NCBI GenBank assembly: GCA_021604545.1
Contig: BQJE01000002.1
Coordinates: forward strand, 348,339-412,338
DNA from: Micavibrio sp.
GTDB lineage: Bacteria; Pseudomonadota; Alphaproteobacteria; Micavibrionales; Micavibrionaceae
Direction: 5' to 3'
Length of the DNA stretch: 64,000 nucleotides
The notes below the pieces were generated by a model. It was not told where the DNA came from, searched no databases, and saw only the letters and a list, made by a program, of their open reading frames with translations. This document shows, piece by piece, positions 43,361-51,770 of this stretch. The translations under genes were made by a program, and so were the position numbers. Position 1 is the stretch's first letter, and each line of letters begins with the position of its first letter.

Positions 43361-43398
43361 AAAAACGGAGCGTAGGGTAGCACCCGCGCTCCGTTTTT
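43361..43398 (-). terminator. Rho-independent terminator of the OmpA-like gene
   Basis: AAAAACGGAGCG and CGCTCCGTTTTT form a perfect 12-bp stem; the 14-nt loop can itself pair GGG with CCC. On the minus strand the stem ends in a T tract, 20 nt after the ompA-like stop. On the plus strand it also ends in TTTTT. Confidence 0.88.
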
Positions 43399-43417
43399 GA
43401 ATTTTATGTACTTTCGT

Positions 43418-44320
43418 TTACTTAAACGAAATGTTTGCACGGCGGTTAGCAGGCTCGCGGATATCATCCGGTGTCGGAACCAGCAATTCGTTCTCGCCGC
43501 GTCCTTCAATGGACACGATGCCTTCGGCAACACCACGGCTGATCAACGCATCACGAACAACAGTCGCACGTTTGAACGCCAGACGGTCATTGTAATCAGT
43601 AGGACCGGAGGTATCAGCATGGCCAACAATGCTCAGTTGTTGAGGAGGATTTTTAGCAACTTCCTCAGCGACAGCATCAAGCACGTTCAGAGCACCTGAG
43701 CCAAGCTCGGATGAATCCCAGTCAAAGAAGACCAGATAAACGGCATCTTCAGGTGCCATTGGCTCCGTAGGCTCCATTGCCATTGGCTCAACAGGAGGCA
43801 TGACAACTTCAGGCTCGACCGGCGCACGTTGTACCATGCTTTCAAGTTGGTTCATCGTATCAAGGAAAGCTGTTTTACATTCGCTGTTATCTTCTTCCCA
43901 GTTTTCTTCCTGGAACTCGATCCAGCAATCAAACTTGGCTTGTGCCCGTGCGGCCAGGGCCGGGGCTACTTCGCGTGCACCCAGATCATAGGCAACGACA
44001 AGGCGTCCGCGCGCTGCACTTAGCTCTTGCAGGTGTTTCTCACTGAGGTTCCAGTCACTGACCGGCTCAGGCATTACCATTTCACCGGATGCGGCGGCCA
44101 GACCCTTGCGGGCAAAGTGAAGGGCGTCAGGGTAATCAAGCATCCCTTTAAGCTCTTCGTTAGAAAATTCACGATATTCACCGGCCAAAGCCTGTGTGAA
44201 CGGGCTTCCCACAGCCTCGGCATTATTGAGTGCCTGAACTTCACTAAAGCTTGTGAAGGCATTACAGCCTGCAAGCATAACCATACCGGCGGCCAGAACT
44301 AGATTGCGCAACGTTTTCAT
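43418..44320 (-). CDS. OmpA-family lipoprotein
   Basis: 300 aa. Lipoprotein signal (VLAAGMVMLAGC, Cys19) followed by a helical region with two Cys (FDCWIEFQEENWEEDNSEC) and a Pro/Met/Glu-rich hinge (VEPMAMEPTEPMAPE) near residue 180. The C-terminal OmpA peptidoglycan-binding domain runs from about 200: VYLVFFDWDSSELGSGALNVLD, then VGHADTSGPTDYNDRLAFKRATVVRDALISRG and IEGRGENELL...PANRRANISF, including the Asp/Arg pair that contacts diaminopimelate. Probably tethers the outer membrane to the wall. AGGGAGC lies 5 nt before the ATG and a tandem 10-bp repeat lies just upstream. Confidence 0.93.
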   Translation of the reverse strand: MKTLRNLVLAAGMVMLAGCNAFTSFSEVQALNNAEAVGSPFTQALAGEYREFSNEELKGMLDYPDALHFARKGLAAASGEMVMPEPVSDWNLSEKHLQELSAARGRLVVAYDLGAREVAPALAARAQAKFDCWIEFQEENWEEDNSECKTAFLDTMNQLESMVQRAPVEPEVVMPPVEPMAMEPTEPMAPEDAVYLVFFDWDSSELGSGALNVLDAVAEEVAKNPPQQLSIVGHADTSGPTDYNDRLAFKRATVVRDALISRGVAEGIVSIEGRGENELLVPTPDDIREPANRRANISFK

Positions 44321-44337
44321 TGGATGCTCCCTAAAGC

Positions 44338-44357
44338 GTGCTATTAAGTGCTATTAA
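44338..44357 (-). repeat. Tandem 10-bp repeat in the ompA-like 5' region
   Basis: GTGCTATTAA occurs twice back to back (44338-44347, 44348-44357), 18 nt upstream of the ATG. Likely in the untranslated leader or at the promoter; could be a tandem protein site. Confidence 0.7.
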
Positions 44358-44558
44358 TTTACATTATCAGAATAGCTTTCTATAGCGATATCAAGGCAAT
44401 GTAAAGTCAAGTTCAACATTTTTCCTAAAAATTTTCTCCTGAAATTGTTAACTTTTGGGAAGAGGGAGCATGGGACTTGTTTTTCAGGGGCTATTATAAG
44501 GCCTTGATTATCGACCCTTTTCACATTATTCCTTCATAAAACAAGAGGAAAACCAATC

Positions 44559-45675
44559 ATGCGAGCAGAAACAGAGAAAATCGTTAACGACATCAAAGAC
44601 GCTTTGGGCCTGCTCAGGAGGCATCTTTGACTGGGATCAGTCTCTTAAGCGTCTTGAAGAGCTAAACGCCCTTTGTGAAGACCCGGACTTATGGGCCGAC
44701 CCTGATAAAGCACAGAATTTGATGAAAGAACGTACCCGGCTGGAGCAGAAAATCCAGGCGGTGCGCGAGGTCGAACAGATTCTGCACGATAATACCGAGC
44801 TTATCGAGCTTGGTGAGGCGGAAGGCGATAATGAAGTTGTTGAAGAGGCAGAAAAGGCTCTGGTGGCACTGAAAACCAAGGTTGATCGCCAGCAACTTGA
44901 AAGCCTGTTATCAGGGGAAGCCGATAGCAATGACGCGTATTTGCAGGTCAATGCAGGCGCTGGTGGTACAGAGGCCCAGGATTGGGCGGATATGATCTTA
45001 CGCATGTACATAAGGTGGGCCGAGCAGCACGGGTACAAAGTAAGCTTGTTGGAACGTAGTGAAGGTGAGGAGGCCGGAATTAAATCAGTGACGGTCAGAA
45101 TAGAGGGGCCGGATGCTTTTGGATGGCTTAAAACCGAAACCGGTGTACACCGCCTTGTCAGAATTTCGCCCTTTGATTCTGCAGCGCGCCGCCATACAAG
45201 TTTTGCCTCTGTGTCGGTTTCACCTGTGATTGACGATACAATCAACATTGAAATAGAAGAGAAAGACTTACGTATCGATACGTATCGTAGTAGTGGTGCA
45301 GGCGGCCAGCACGTTAACACAACGGATAGTGCGGTGCGTATCACACATATACCTACGAATATTGTGGCGGCGTGCCAGAATGAGCGATCACAGCATCAAA
45401 ATCGTGATCAGGCGATGGCACTCTTAAAGGCAAGGTTATATGAAGCCGAGCTGCAAAAGCGCGAGGAGCGGGCAGCTGAAGAGCATGGCGAAAAAACCGA
45501 TATTGGGTGGGGACATCAGATACGCTCATATGTGCTGCATCCCTATCAGATGATCAAGGATGCGCGCACGCAGGTTGAAACAACGAATTCTCAGGGCGTG
45601 CTCGACGGTGATCTGGATATGTTTTTGGAGGCGTCGCTCGCTCACAGATTGGCACCAGAGCGCGAACGCGCATAG
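44559..45675 (+). CDS. prfB: Peptide chain release factor 2, expressed by programmed +1 frameshift
   Basis: Terminates translation at UGA and UAA. The first frame runs from ATG 44559 for 23 codons to an in-frame TGA at 44628-44630; reading continues in the +1 frame from 44629 (GAC TGG GAT) to the stop ending at 45675. The joined protein has 371 residues with the family sequence LLRRHL-DWDQSLKRLEELNA across the shift. RF2 features are complete: anticodon-like SPF tripeptide (RISPFDSAARRHTS) and the hydrolysis motif GGQ (GAGGQHVNTTDSAVR). GAGG precedes the ATG. An annotation starting in the second frame only would miss the true N-terminus. Confidence 0.97.
44616..44631 (+). promoter_or_regulatory. 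prfB programmed +1 frameshift site
   Basis: AGGAGG CAT CTT TGA C: an internal Shine-Dalgarno 3 nt before the slippery CTT codon and the TGA stop, as in the E. coli site (AGGGGG TAT CTT TGA C). Low RF2 lets the ribosome slip to UUU and read GAC, giving autoregulation. Confidence 0.96.
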
Positions 45676-45817
45676 AACCTGACTTTTACTTATCCACTGG
45701 CGGACTTGCCTCATATCAAGCAGAAGTTTGATTCATCGCTATGGTCTTTGTACTCTTTAGATAGCCTGACTCAGCAGAATCGGGTTCATTTCACGACTTG
45801 AGTATGGAGATCCCATC

Positions 45818-48800
45818 ATGCGCATGCGCACTCTTCTAACATCAGTAGCTGCGGCTTCTATCATTGCAGCGACATCGGTTTCATTTATCCCTGACGCTCA
45901 GGCACAAAAGAGCGCGACCCTTAGTCCAAAAACAAGCTGGGCGGTAACGAATATTGCCGATAGCGGCACGGGCACCGGTGCTTATTGTGCAATAGCCAGA
46001 CGTTTTGCCGATAATCTGATTTTAACAGTGGCAAAAAACCAGCAGAATGAGACATCTTTTGCACTTGATTTTCCAAAGGGAAGCTTTGATCCACAGCAGA
46101 GTTTTGCTGTTGTTCTAGATCCCGGTGCAGGGCAGCAGCGGAATTATGATGTGCGGCCAGCTTCTAAAAGCGCCTTTGTGGTTCGTCTGGGCCACGACAA
46201 GCCCTTTTTTACGGCCCTGCAAAAAACGGGTTATCTAAGGGCTGAAGTGAACGGGCAGACATATAGTTTCAATCTTGCCGATATAGATAAAGGTCAGAGC
46301 AAACTGGATTCATGTTTGGTTTCGGCTGCTGGGCTTATAGATCCGATAGTTGCGCCACCTCTAACACCACAGCTTGCTTCACCTAAAGTAGCACAGGCTG
46401 TTCCAGATAAAGCCGTTCCTGGCAAAATCAACCCATTTCCAAGTCGGGCTGCTGATGGCTCGTCTGCGGCAGGGTTGGTTAAGAAAGTCAATGCTCTTGA
46501 AAGTCAAAACAAAAATCTACGCAACCAGATTACAGCAAAACAGGCACCGGCAGCTTTGGGTGGAGGGTCGCCCACAGACATAGGCCATCTACGCCATGAA
46601 GTTGATACCTTGCGTAAAGAGAATCTGGCGCTCAGTGCGCAAATGGAATCACTAAAAGCCGGTGGGCCAGAAAATTCTCCCTTAAAACAAAAAATAGAAG
46701 CTCTGCAGCAGGAAAACATAAAGTTATCTGCCATTGTTTCGGCGGGCGCTGCCACAGACGGTGGTTCTACGGGGATACTACAAAGTTTGGCTGCAGAAAA
46801 CCAACGGTTGCAGGCTGCCCTGAATGAGAATGGTAGCACTCTCGGCGAAGGTGTGTCGGTCGACGCACAGTCAATACAGGGTTTAACCGAAAGACTTCAA
46901 ACTCTTGAAAAGGAAAACCTAGGCCTGAGTGAGAGTCTGGAGATTGCGAAAGCCGGAACAGATCAAAGTAGTGAAGCACGTATAAAGGAACTGCAGACAG
47001 AAAATCAGCAACTTCAAGCCCAAATCAGCGCTGAAAGTGTTCAAAGTAAAGGGATTAGCAAGGAAGAGGTCGCCCGGCTTGAACAATCTGCACAGGATCT
47101 GAAAACAAAAAATGACATGCTGAGTCAGCAGATTGAAACGCTGCAAGTTGCTGTCGAAAGCGGCAGTACAGATGGCACGCAGATGAACAATCTAAAAAAG
47201 AAGATTAGTGATCTTGAAACTGAAAATTTTCAATTACAGGAATCTTTGGCCAGCGCACAGCCAAGCGCCGGTGAGGAAGCGCCGAATGTGGCAGAGTTGC
47301 TGGCCGAGGAATTGCTTGCTGAAAATGAAAGTTTGCAAGCCAACTTGTCTATAGAAACAACACTTGGCAGTACGCAGAAAACCATAATTGGTAATCTTGA
47401 AGCAGAGCTTGGCACCTTAAAAGAACAAAATAAGAAGCTTCAGGCTGATATTAGCATCGCTCGTACCGAAGCTGACGGGCTCAGTCAATCTTTGGATGAG
47501 GCAAAAGGCGAGAGCGAAGAGCTCTTGAAAAAAGCAAGTGAGGCTGTTTCAAATCAGGAGGAGATGGCTGAGCTAAGGGGCAGGTTGAAACAGGCGACGG
47601 AAGAAAACGCCACGCTTGTTGGCGAGCTTGCGCAGATTAGCACCAGCGCTGGTGAAAAAAGCATGTCGCTTGAAAACGAGGTTAAAGGATTAAGGCGCGG
47701 TAACGCTCTCCTTCAAGAGGAACTCGAAGGTATGAGGCGGGGATATGTTGATTCCGAAGCAGCTAAAACTTTAGCGGAATCTCTCAAAGCACAGAACACG
47801 CAGCTAAAAAGAGAGCTGTATAAAATGACTGAGGCCGCAAAACAAGGGCAGGGGCAGGCCGCACAAATCAAGACTCTGATCTCAGAAAATGAACGTCTGT
47901 CAAAAGATGTTGCGGCTAAGGACGCAGAGTTGGCGAAGGAGTTGGCAAGCCTCAATGAGAGTGTTCAGAAATTGCAGGAAGAGAACAAGCAACTGAATGA
48001 GACTGCACTTAAAACTGCAGAGAGTAACAAAGCTGAATTGGAAAAGAAAACGGCAGCACTTCAAAAGCTGACAGAAGAGAACCAAAAGCTTCAGGAATCC
48101 CTTGAGAGCAAGTCATCCATAGATGTGGCTGCAAAAGAGGCTGCCGATAAAGTGGTGAAAGAAAATGTTGCCGCCCTTCAGGCAAAGCTGGATGAGCTGC
48201 AAAAGTCCAATGACACATTGACGGTTTCGCTAGAGAGTTTAGGCGGGGAAGCTGATTCCTATCAGGCACTTATCCAGAAACAGCAAGAGGAAATTACAGG
48301 ACTTAAAAAAGAGAATGAAACTTTGCGTCAAGAAATTGAAGCGGCTCAGGCTGGTGCCTCAGTGGCCGATGTTGCATCGGTGGATCATGCGAAGGTCATT
48401 GAAGAAAACGCGCAACTGAAAAACAAAATTGAAGGACTTACTGAAAAAACCGGGACTGAAGAGTCAGCAGCAATGCAGAAGTTGGTGCAGGAAAATTCAC
48501 GTCTGAAGCAGCAGTTGCAAAAGGTGGCAGTTAACACAGCTGCGCCGAAGGCAATCACGGCCAGCTATCAGCCTCCTGTCACACTCAAAAGACCGCCAGT
48601 GCCATCGGTGAAGCCGTACATTAGAGCTAAGGTAGAACATCAGGTCGCACAGAATGACACTCCAGAACATAATGCTGTGCAGAATGCATCTTCTCAGACT
48701 ACGGTATCAGGGAATGGTGATTTGCCGCGTTCCGAAAATCTTTTGCAGAGCATCACTGAAGCGCCAGCAGCACAGGAGGCCCTTCGCCCAAGCGCCAATG

Positions 48801-49381
48801 AGGCGCAGCGTGAGGAAGCGAATATGGTCAGAGGGCTTGCAAGTCGTAAGGCAATTTCTATGGAACCTATCATGGAAAACAAAGCTGAGCAGGCTGTTAA
48901 GAAAGCTGTGTCGGAAGACGGTACAGCTAGCAAGGCATCTTTTGATATTCATGATATTTTAAGAAGCGCCGCCATAAACCTTACAAGGCAGGTGGAGGTA
49001 GTTGAAGCCGCATCAAAAGACGGCATAACTGCGTATCAGTGGCGTTCAGATAATCTTTATGGATCAGCAGAGCAAAGGAAGCTGGAAAAAGCATCTGATT
49101 TTGATACTTTTGTTCAGCAATACCTGGCGCGTACCAAAGCGCGCTGTCCCGGAGATTTTGCAGCTCTTAGTGATGGCCCAACCCGACAAGGCGGGATGCG
49201 CATGGATAGCTATGAAGTTGCCTGTATCGGTGGCGACGTGAGTTCTTCGGCAACAGTGCTGTTTTTTGAGGCCGACGGAAAGTTTAATGTTGTTGCTCAT
49301 GAAGCCGATGCATCCAATATGGATGTGGCAATGGAAGTCAGGGATCGTCTTGTCAAAGCGATAGCGGGAACGCCTATTTAG
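45818..49381 (+). CDS. Secreted giant coiled-coil protein (1187 aa), function unknown
   Basis: Signal peptide of about 29 residues ends DAQAQ. Residues 32-165 form a compact domain (WAVTNIADSG...GAYCAIARRF; FAVVLDPGAGQQ; FVVRLGHDKPFF) with two Cys. A Pro-rich linker leads to about 690 residues of coiled coil (215-905) made of EN-x-L-Q type heptads such as LEKENLGLSESLEIA and LTEENQKLQESLES. A basic Pro-rich stretch (VTLKRPPVPSVKPYIRAK) and a disordered linker precede a C-terminal domain (1042-1187) with TRQVEVVEAAS, YQWRSDNLYG, two Cys (RCPGDF, VACIGG) and VLFFEADGKFNVVAHEA. Possibly a periplasm-spanning or surface structural protein. GGAG lies upstream of the ATG. Monocistronic in appearance. 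Family not recognised. Confidence 0.82.
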   Translation: MRMRTLLTSVAAASIIAATSVSFIPDAQAQKSATLSPKTSWAVTNIADSGTGTGAYCAIARRFADNLILTVAKNQQNETSFALDFPKGSFDPQQSFAVVLDPGAGQQRNYDVRPASKSAFVVRLGHDKPFFTALQKTGYLRAEVNGQTYSFNLADIDKGQSKLDSCLVSAAGLIDPIVAPPLTPQLASPKVAQAVPDKAVPGKINPFPSRAADGSSAAGLVKKVNALESQNKNLRNQITAKQAPAALGGGSPTDIGHLRHEVDTLRKENLALSAQMESLKAGGPENSPLKQKIEALQQENIKLSAIVSAGAATDGGSTGILQSLAAENQRLQAALNENGSTLGEGVSVDAQSIQGLTERLQTLEKENLGLSESLEIAKAGTDQSSEARIKELQTENQQLQAQISAESVQSKGISKEEVARLEQSAQDLKTKNDMLSQQIETLQVAVESGSTDGTQMNNLKKKISDLETENFQLQESLASAQPSAGEEAPNVAELLAEELLAENESLQANLSIETTLGSTQKTIIGNLEAELGTLKEQNKKLQADISIARTEADGLSQSLDEAKGESEELLKKASEAVSNQEEMAELRGRLKQATEENATLVGELAQISTSAGEKSMSLENEVKGLRRGNALLQEELEGMRRGYVDSEAAKTLAESLKAQNTQLKRELYKMTEAAKQGQGQAAQIKTLISENERLSKDVAAKDAELAKELASLNESVQKLQEENKQLNETALKTAESNKAELEKKTAALQKLTEENQKLQESLESKSSIDVAAKEAADKVVKENVAALQAKLDELQKSNDTLTVSLESLGGEADSYQALIQKQQEEITGLKKENETLRQEIEAAQAGASVADVASVDHAKVIEENAQLKNKIEGLTEKTGTEESAAMQKLVQENSRLKQQLQKVAVNTAAPKAITASYQPPVTLKRPPVPSVKPYIRAKVEHQVAQNDTPEHNAVQNASSQTTVSGNGDLPRSENLLQSITEAPAAQEALRPSANEAQREEANMVRGLASRKAISMEPIMENKAEQAVKKAVSEDGTASKASFDIHDILRSAAINLTRQVEVVEAASKDGITAYQWRSDNLYGSAEQRKLEKASDFDTFVQQYLARTKARCPGDFAALSDGPTRQGGMRMDSYEVACIGGDVSSSATVLFFEADGKFNVVAHEADASNMDVAMEVRDRLVKAIAGTPI

Positions 49382-49679
49382 GGCGAGTTATCGCTTAAAA
49401 TATAGGCAAATATCTTTGCTATTAGTCTCCCAAAATTCACTCTTATAGATATTTAGGACCGTATATTGTGCGGTTTTCTGGCTTGCTTTTGTCGAAATAG
49501 GTGCTTTGCTGGTTTGCAAATTATTTATATATTTCAAATCTTTAGTGGGTATTTAGATAGATTTGTATGGTTTTTAATCAAAATTACGACAAATTAATAT
49601 AAAATTTTATGTAAATTGTAAATACCTTGGTAATAAATAGGGGCGTAAACTGGAAGATAGAGGGGATGTTGCGTAAAAA
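49382..49679 (+). other. AT-rich gap without a recognisable gene
   Basis: 298 bp between the coiled-coil protein and the EAL gene. It is AT-rich, with stop codons in all frames and no tRNA or clear hairpin. It presumably holds the promoter of the EAL gene. Confidence 0.6.
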
Positions 49680-51077
49680 ATGAGTACTTCTATGTTCACC
49701 GATGGCAAACAAAAATTTAATAATTTAAAACTGGTCGGTTATGACGGCACCGATCATAGTGGCCGCCATCAAATGTATCAGATATTACAACAATGGCTTG
49801 ATGATAAGGAGTCTACTCAGGTCGGCTACTTTCTTGCGATTGGTATAGATAGGTTATCACTCTTCAATGAAGCATTTGGAACGGATTATGCGGACACGCT
49901 GATTGAGGAAACCGGCAAACATTTAGATCAAATTTTGGGCAGTTCTTTTATTATTAAGAGAGTAAGTGGCGCGACATACGGTGCCTTTATTGATAAAGCA
50001 TCGGTTAGCGAGATGCCTACTATGGCGCAACATATCATTAATAGTTTCTATGAAATGCCGTTGCGCACTGAGATGGGACCGGTGCGTATAGGTATTTCTG
50101 TCGGTGGCATTGCACTTGAGGACCAGGGTATGTCGCCTTCCTCCATGCTGACAAAGGCAGAGTTAGCCTTGCGTGCGGCCAAGGACAGTGGTCGGGGCCG
50201 TTTTGTATCTTATGCCGACACGGCAGAGCAAAGTAAAAATTATCGCACCATGCTAACGACAGGAGATTCCTTTCTTAAAGCACTAAAAGAGCACAGAGTT
50301 CGGCTGGCTTTCCAGCCTGTTGTTGATTCAAAAACAAACAAAGTATCTTTCTATGAATGTTTGGCACGCATCGTCGGAGAAAATGGCGATATTATTAATG
50401 CAGCGCAGTTTATTCCAGCTGTTGAGGAACTTGGTCTTGCCAGGGTTTTGGACAAATATACGATGCATCTGGCTATTCAGGAGCTTGGGATGTTTCCCGA
50501 TATCAAGTTGTCGGTGAATGTTTCCAACTGGTCGTTAACTGACCCGCATTGGCTGGACAGCGTTGTTTTGGCATTGAATGGCAGGAGGGATGTCGCTGAG
50601 CGCTTGATCATTGAAATAACTGAAAGTGTGGCCATACAGGATATGCAAAAAACAGAGGATTTTATTGGTATTCTTAAGGGGTTGGGTTGCCGTATCGCGT
50701 TGGATGATTTTGGGGCAGGGTATACAGCCTTTTCCCAGTTAAAAACGCTCAATATCGACATTGTTAAAATCGACCAATCCTTCGTCCGTGATATCGATGA
50801 TAAAAAGGGCCATCTTTTCGTTAAGACTCTGCAATCTCTGGCGGAAGGCATCGATGTCGAAACGGTTGGTGAAGGTGCTGAGACCAAGGGTGAGGCCGAT
50901 ATCCTGGCAAATGATGGTATTCATCATATTCAGGGTTTTTTCTGTGGCAAGCCTAGTACGGAAAGGCTCTGGCTTGCGCCAGACCATGTTTACAGGAAGT
51001 TTCCGGTTGATGCGGCGCTGCTTGATGCCGATCTTGTACCTGGAGGCGTAGCTGACTCCGTTCTGGAAGACGGCTAA
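49680..51077 (+). CDS. EAL-domain c-di-GMP phosphodiesterase with degenerate GGDEF domain
   Basis: 465 aa, soluble. Residues about 45-180 have the GGDEF fold (LAIGIDRLSLFNEAFGTDYADTLIEETGKHL), but the signature is SGATYG instead of GGDEF, so no cyclase activity is expected. The EAL domain (about 200-445) looks active: the motif reads ECLAR near residue 226, followed by NVSNWSL, IIEITESVAI, ALDDFGAGYTAFSQLK, KIDQSFVRDI and EGAETKGEADIL, which keep the metal-binding Glu, Asn, Glu, Asp-Asp, Lys and Glu. It should hydrolyse c-di-GMP; the first domain may sense GTP. No membrane or sensory domain. 6 bp from the convergent phaR. Confidence 0.93.
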   Translation: MSTSMFTDGKQKFNNLKLVGYDGTDHSGRHQMYQILQQWLDDKESTQVGYFLAIGIDRLSLFNEAFGTDYADTLIEETGKHLDQILGSSFIIKRVSGATYGAFIDKASVSEMPTMAQHIINSFYEMPLRTEMGPVRIGISVGGIALEDQGMSPSSMLTKAELALRAAKDSGRGRFVSYADTAEQSKNYRTMLTTGDSFLKALKEHRVRLAFQPVVDSKTNKVSFYECLARIVGENGDIINAAQFIPAVEELGLARVLDKYTMHLAIQELGMFPDIKLSVNVSNWSLTDPHWLDSVVLALNGRRDVAERLIIEITESVAIQDMQKTEDFIGILKGLGCRIALDDFGAGYTAFSQLKTLNIDIVKIDQSFVRDIDDKKGHLFVKTLQSLAEGIDVETVGEGAETKGEADILANDGIHHIQGFFCGKPSTERLWLAPDHVYRKFPVDAALLDADLVPGGVADSVLEDG

Positions 51078-51083
51078 CTGATC

Positions 51084-51611
51084 TTACTTCTTTTCAGAAT
51101 TATCATCTTCAGAATTTTGCTGCACGTTGAACGGCGTAAACATTTTCATGGTGCGCTCGAACATAGCCATATTTTGCTTGTTCATCTCTTCAAACGCAGA
51201 AGAGCCGGGGAACATGTTTTGCATGCCGCTCATGCCTTCGAAGGATTTATTGATCTGTTCGCGCATACGCTCCTGGTTGCCGACAAAAATCTCTAGCGTC
51301 TGATCAAGGTAATTCGGGACAAGGCCCTGCATATTATCACCATAGAAGCCAATGAGATTGCGCAGGAAACTGATCGGTAGCAGGTTTTGCTCACCATTGG
51401 ATTCCTGTTCAACAATGATCTGGGTCAATACTGGGCGGGTGATGTCTTCACCGCTTTTAGCGTCCTGGACTACGAAATCATGGCCTTCCTTGACCATTTC
51501 GCACAAATCATCAAGCGTGACGTAACTGCTGCGCCCTGTGTCATAAAGACGGCGGTTCGCATATTTTTTGATAATAATCGGCTCGCCTTCTTTGCGCTTT
51601 GTTCTGCCCAT
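51084..51611 (-). CDS. phaR: Polyhydroxyalkanoate synthesis repressor PhaR
   Basis: Represses phasin and PHA genes and is released by binding to nascent polymer. The N-terminal PHB/PHA accumulation regulator DNA-binding domain is unmistakable: IIIKKYANRRLYDTGRSSYVTLDDLCEMVKEGHDFVVQDAKSGEDITRPVLTQII. Then FLRNLIGFYGDNMQGLVPNYLDQTLEIF and a Met/Phe-rich helix with an acidic tail. 175 aa. AGGTG precedes the ATG. Divergent from phaC, with TGC/GCA palindromes between them. Confidence 0.96.
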   Translation of the reverse strand: MGRTKRKEGEPIIIKKYANRRLYDTGRSSYVTLDDLCEMVKEGHDFVVQDAKSGEDITRPVLTQIIVEQESNGEQNLLPISFLRNLIGFYGDNMQGLVPNYLDQTLEIFVGNQERMREQINKSFEGMSGMQNMFPGSSAFEEMNKQNMAMFERTMKMFTPFNVQQNSEDDNSEKK

Positions 51612-51650
51612 TTTGCACCTACCTTAATTCTTGCTGCATGAAATATTTTC

Positions 51651-51661
51651 TGCATTATGCA
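51651..51661 (+). promoter_or_regulatory. Candidate PhaR operator in the phaR-phaC intergenic region
   Basis: TGCAT-T-ATGCA is a perfect palindrome 40 nt upstream of phaR. Further TGC/GCA elements lie at 51631 (TTGCTGCAT) and 51728 (TTGCGCAGCAG), the latter next to a possible phaC -10 (CATACA). Confidence 0.4.
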
Positions 51662-51770
51662 CAAAATGCATCAGAAGAAAAGTCTCTTGTAGCTCTGTTG
51701 CCATAAAGAGGTTATAGTAGCATACATTTGCGCAGCAGGAAAATTTTGTGCAGTTAGAGAGATTTTAAAT

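Noticed and set aside
42979..43536. 185-codon frame across apaG and the ompA terminator
   Set aside because: Overlaps apaG and reads through a 12-bp terminator and the ompA-like end; no homology seen.
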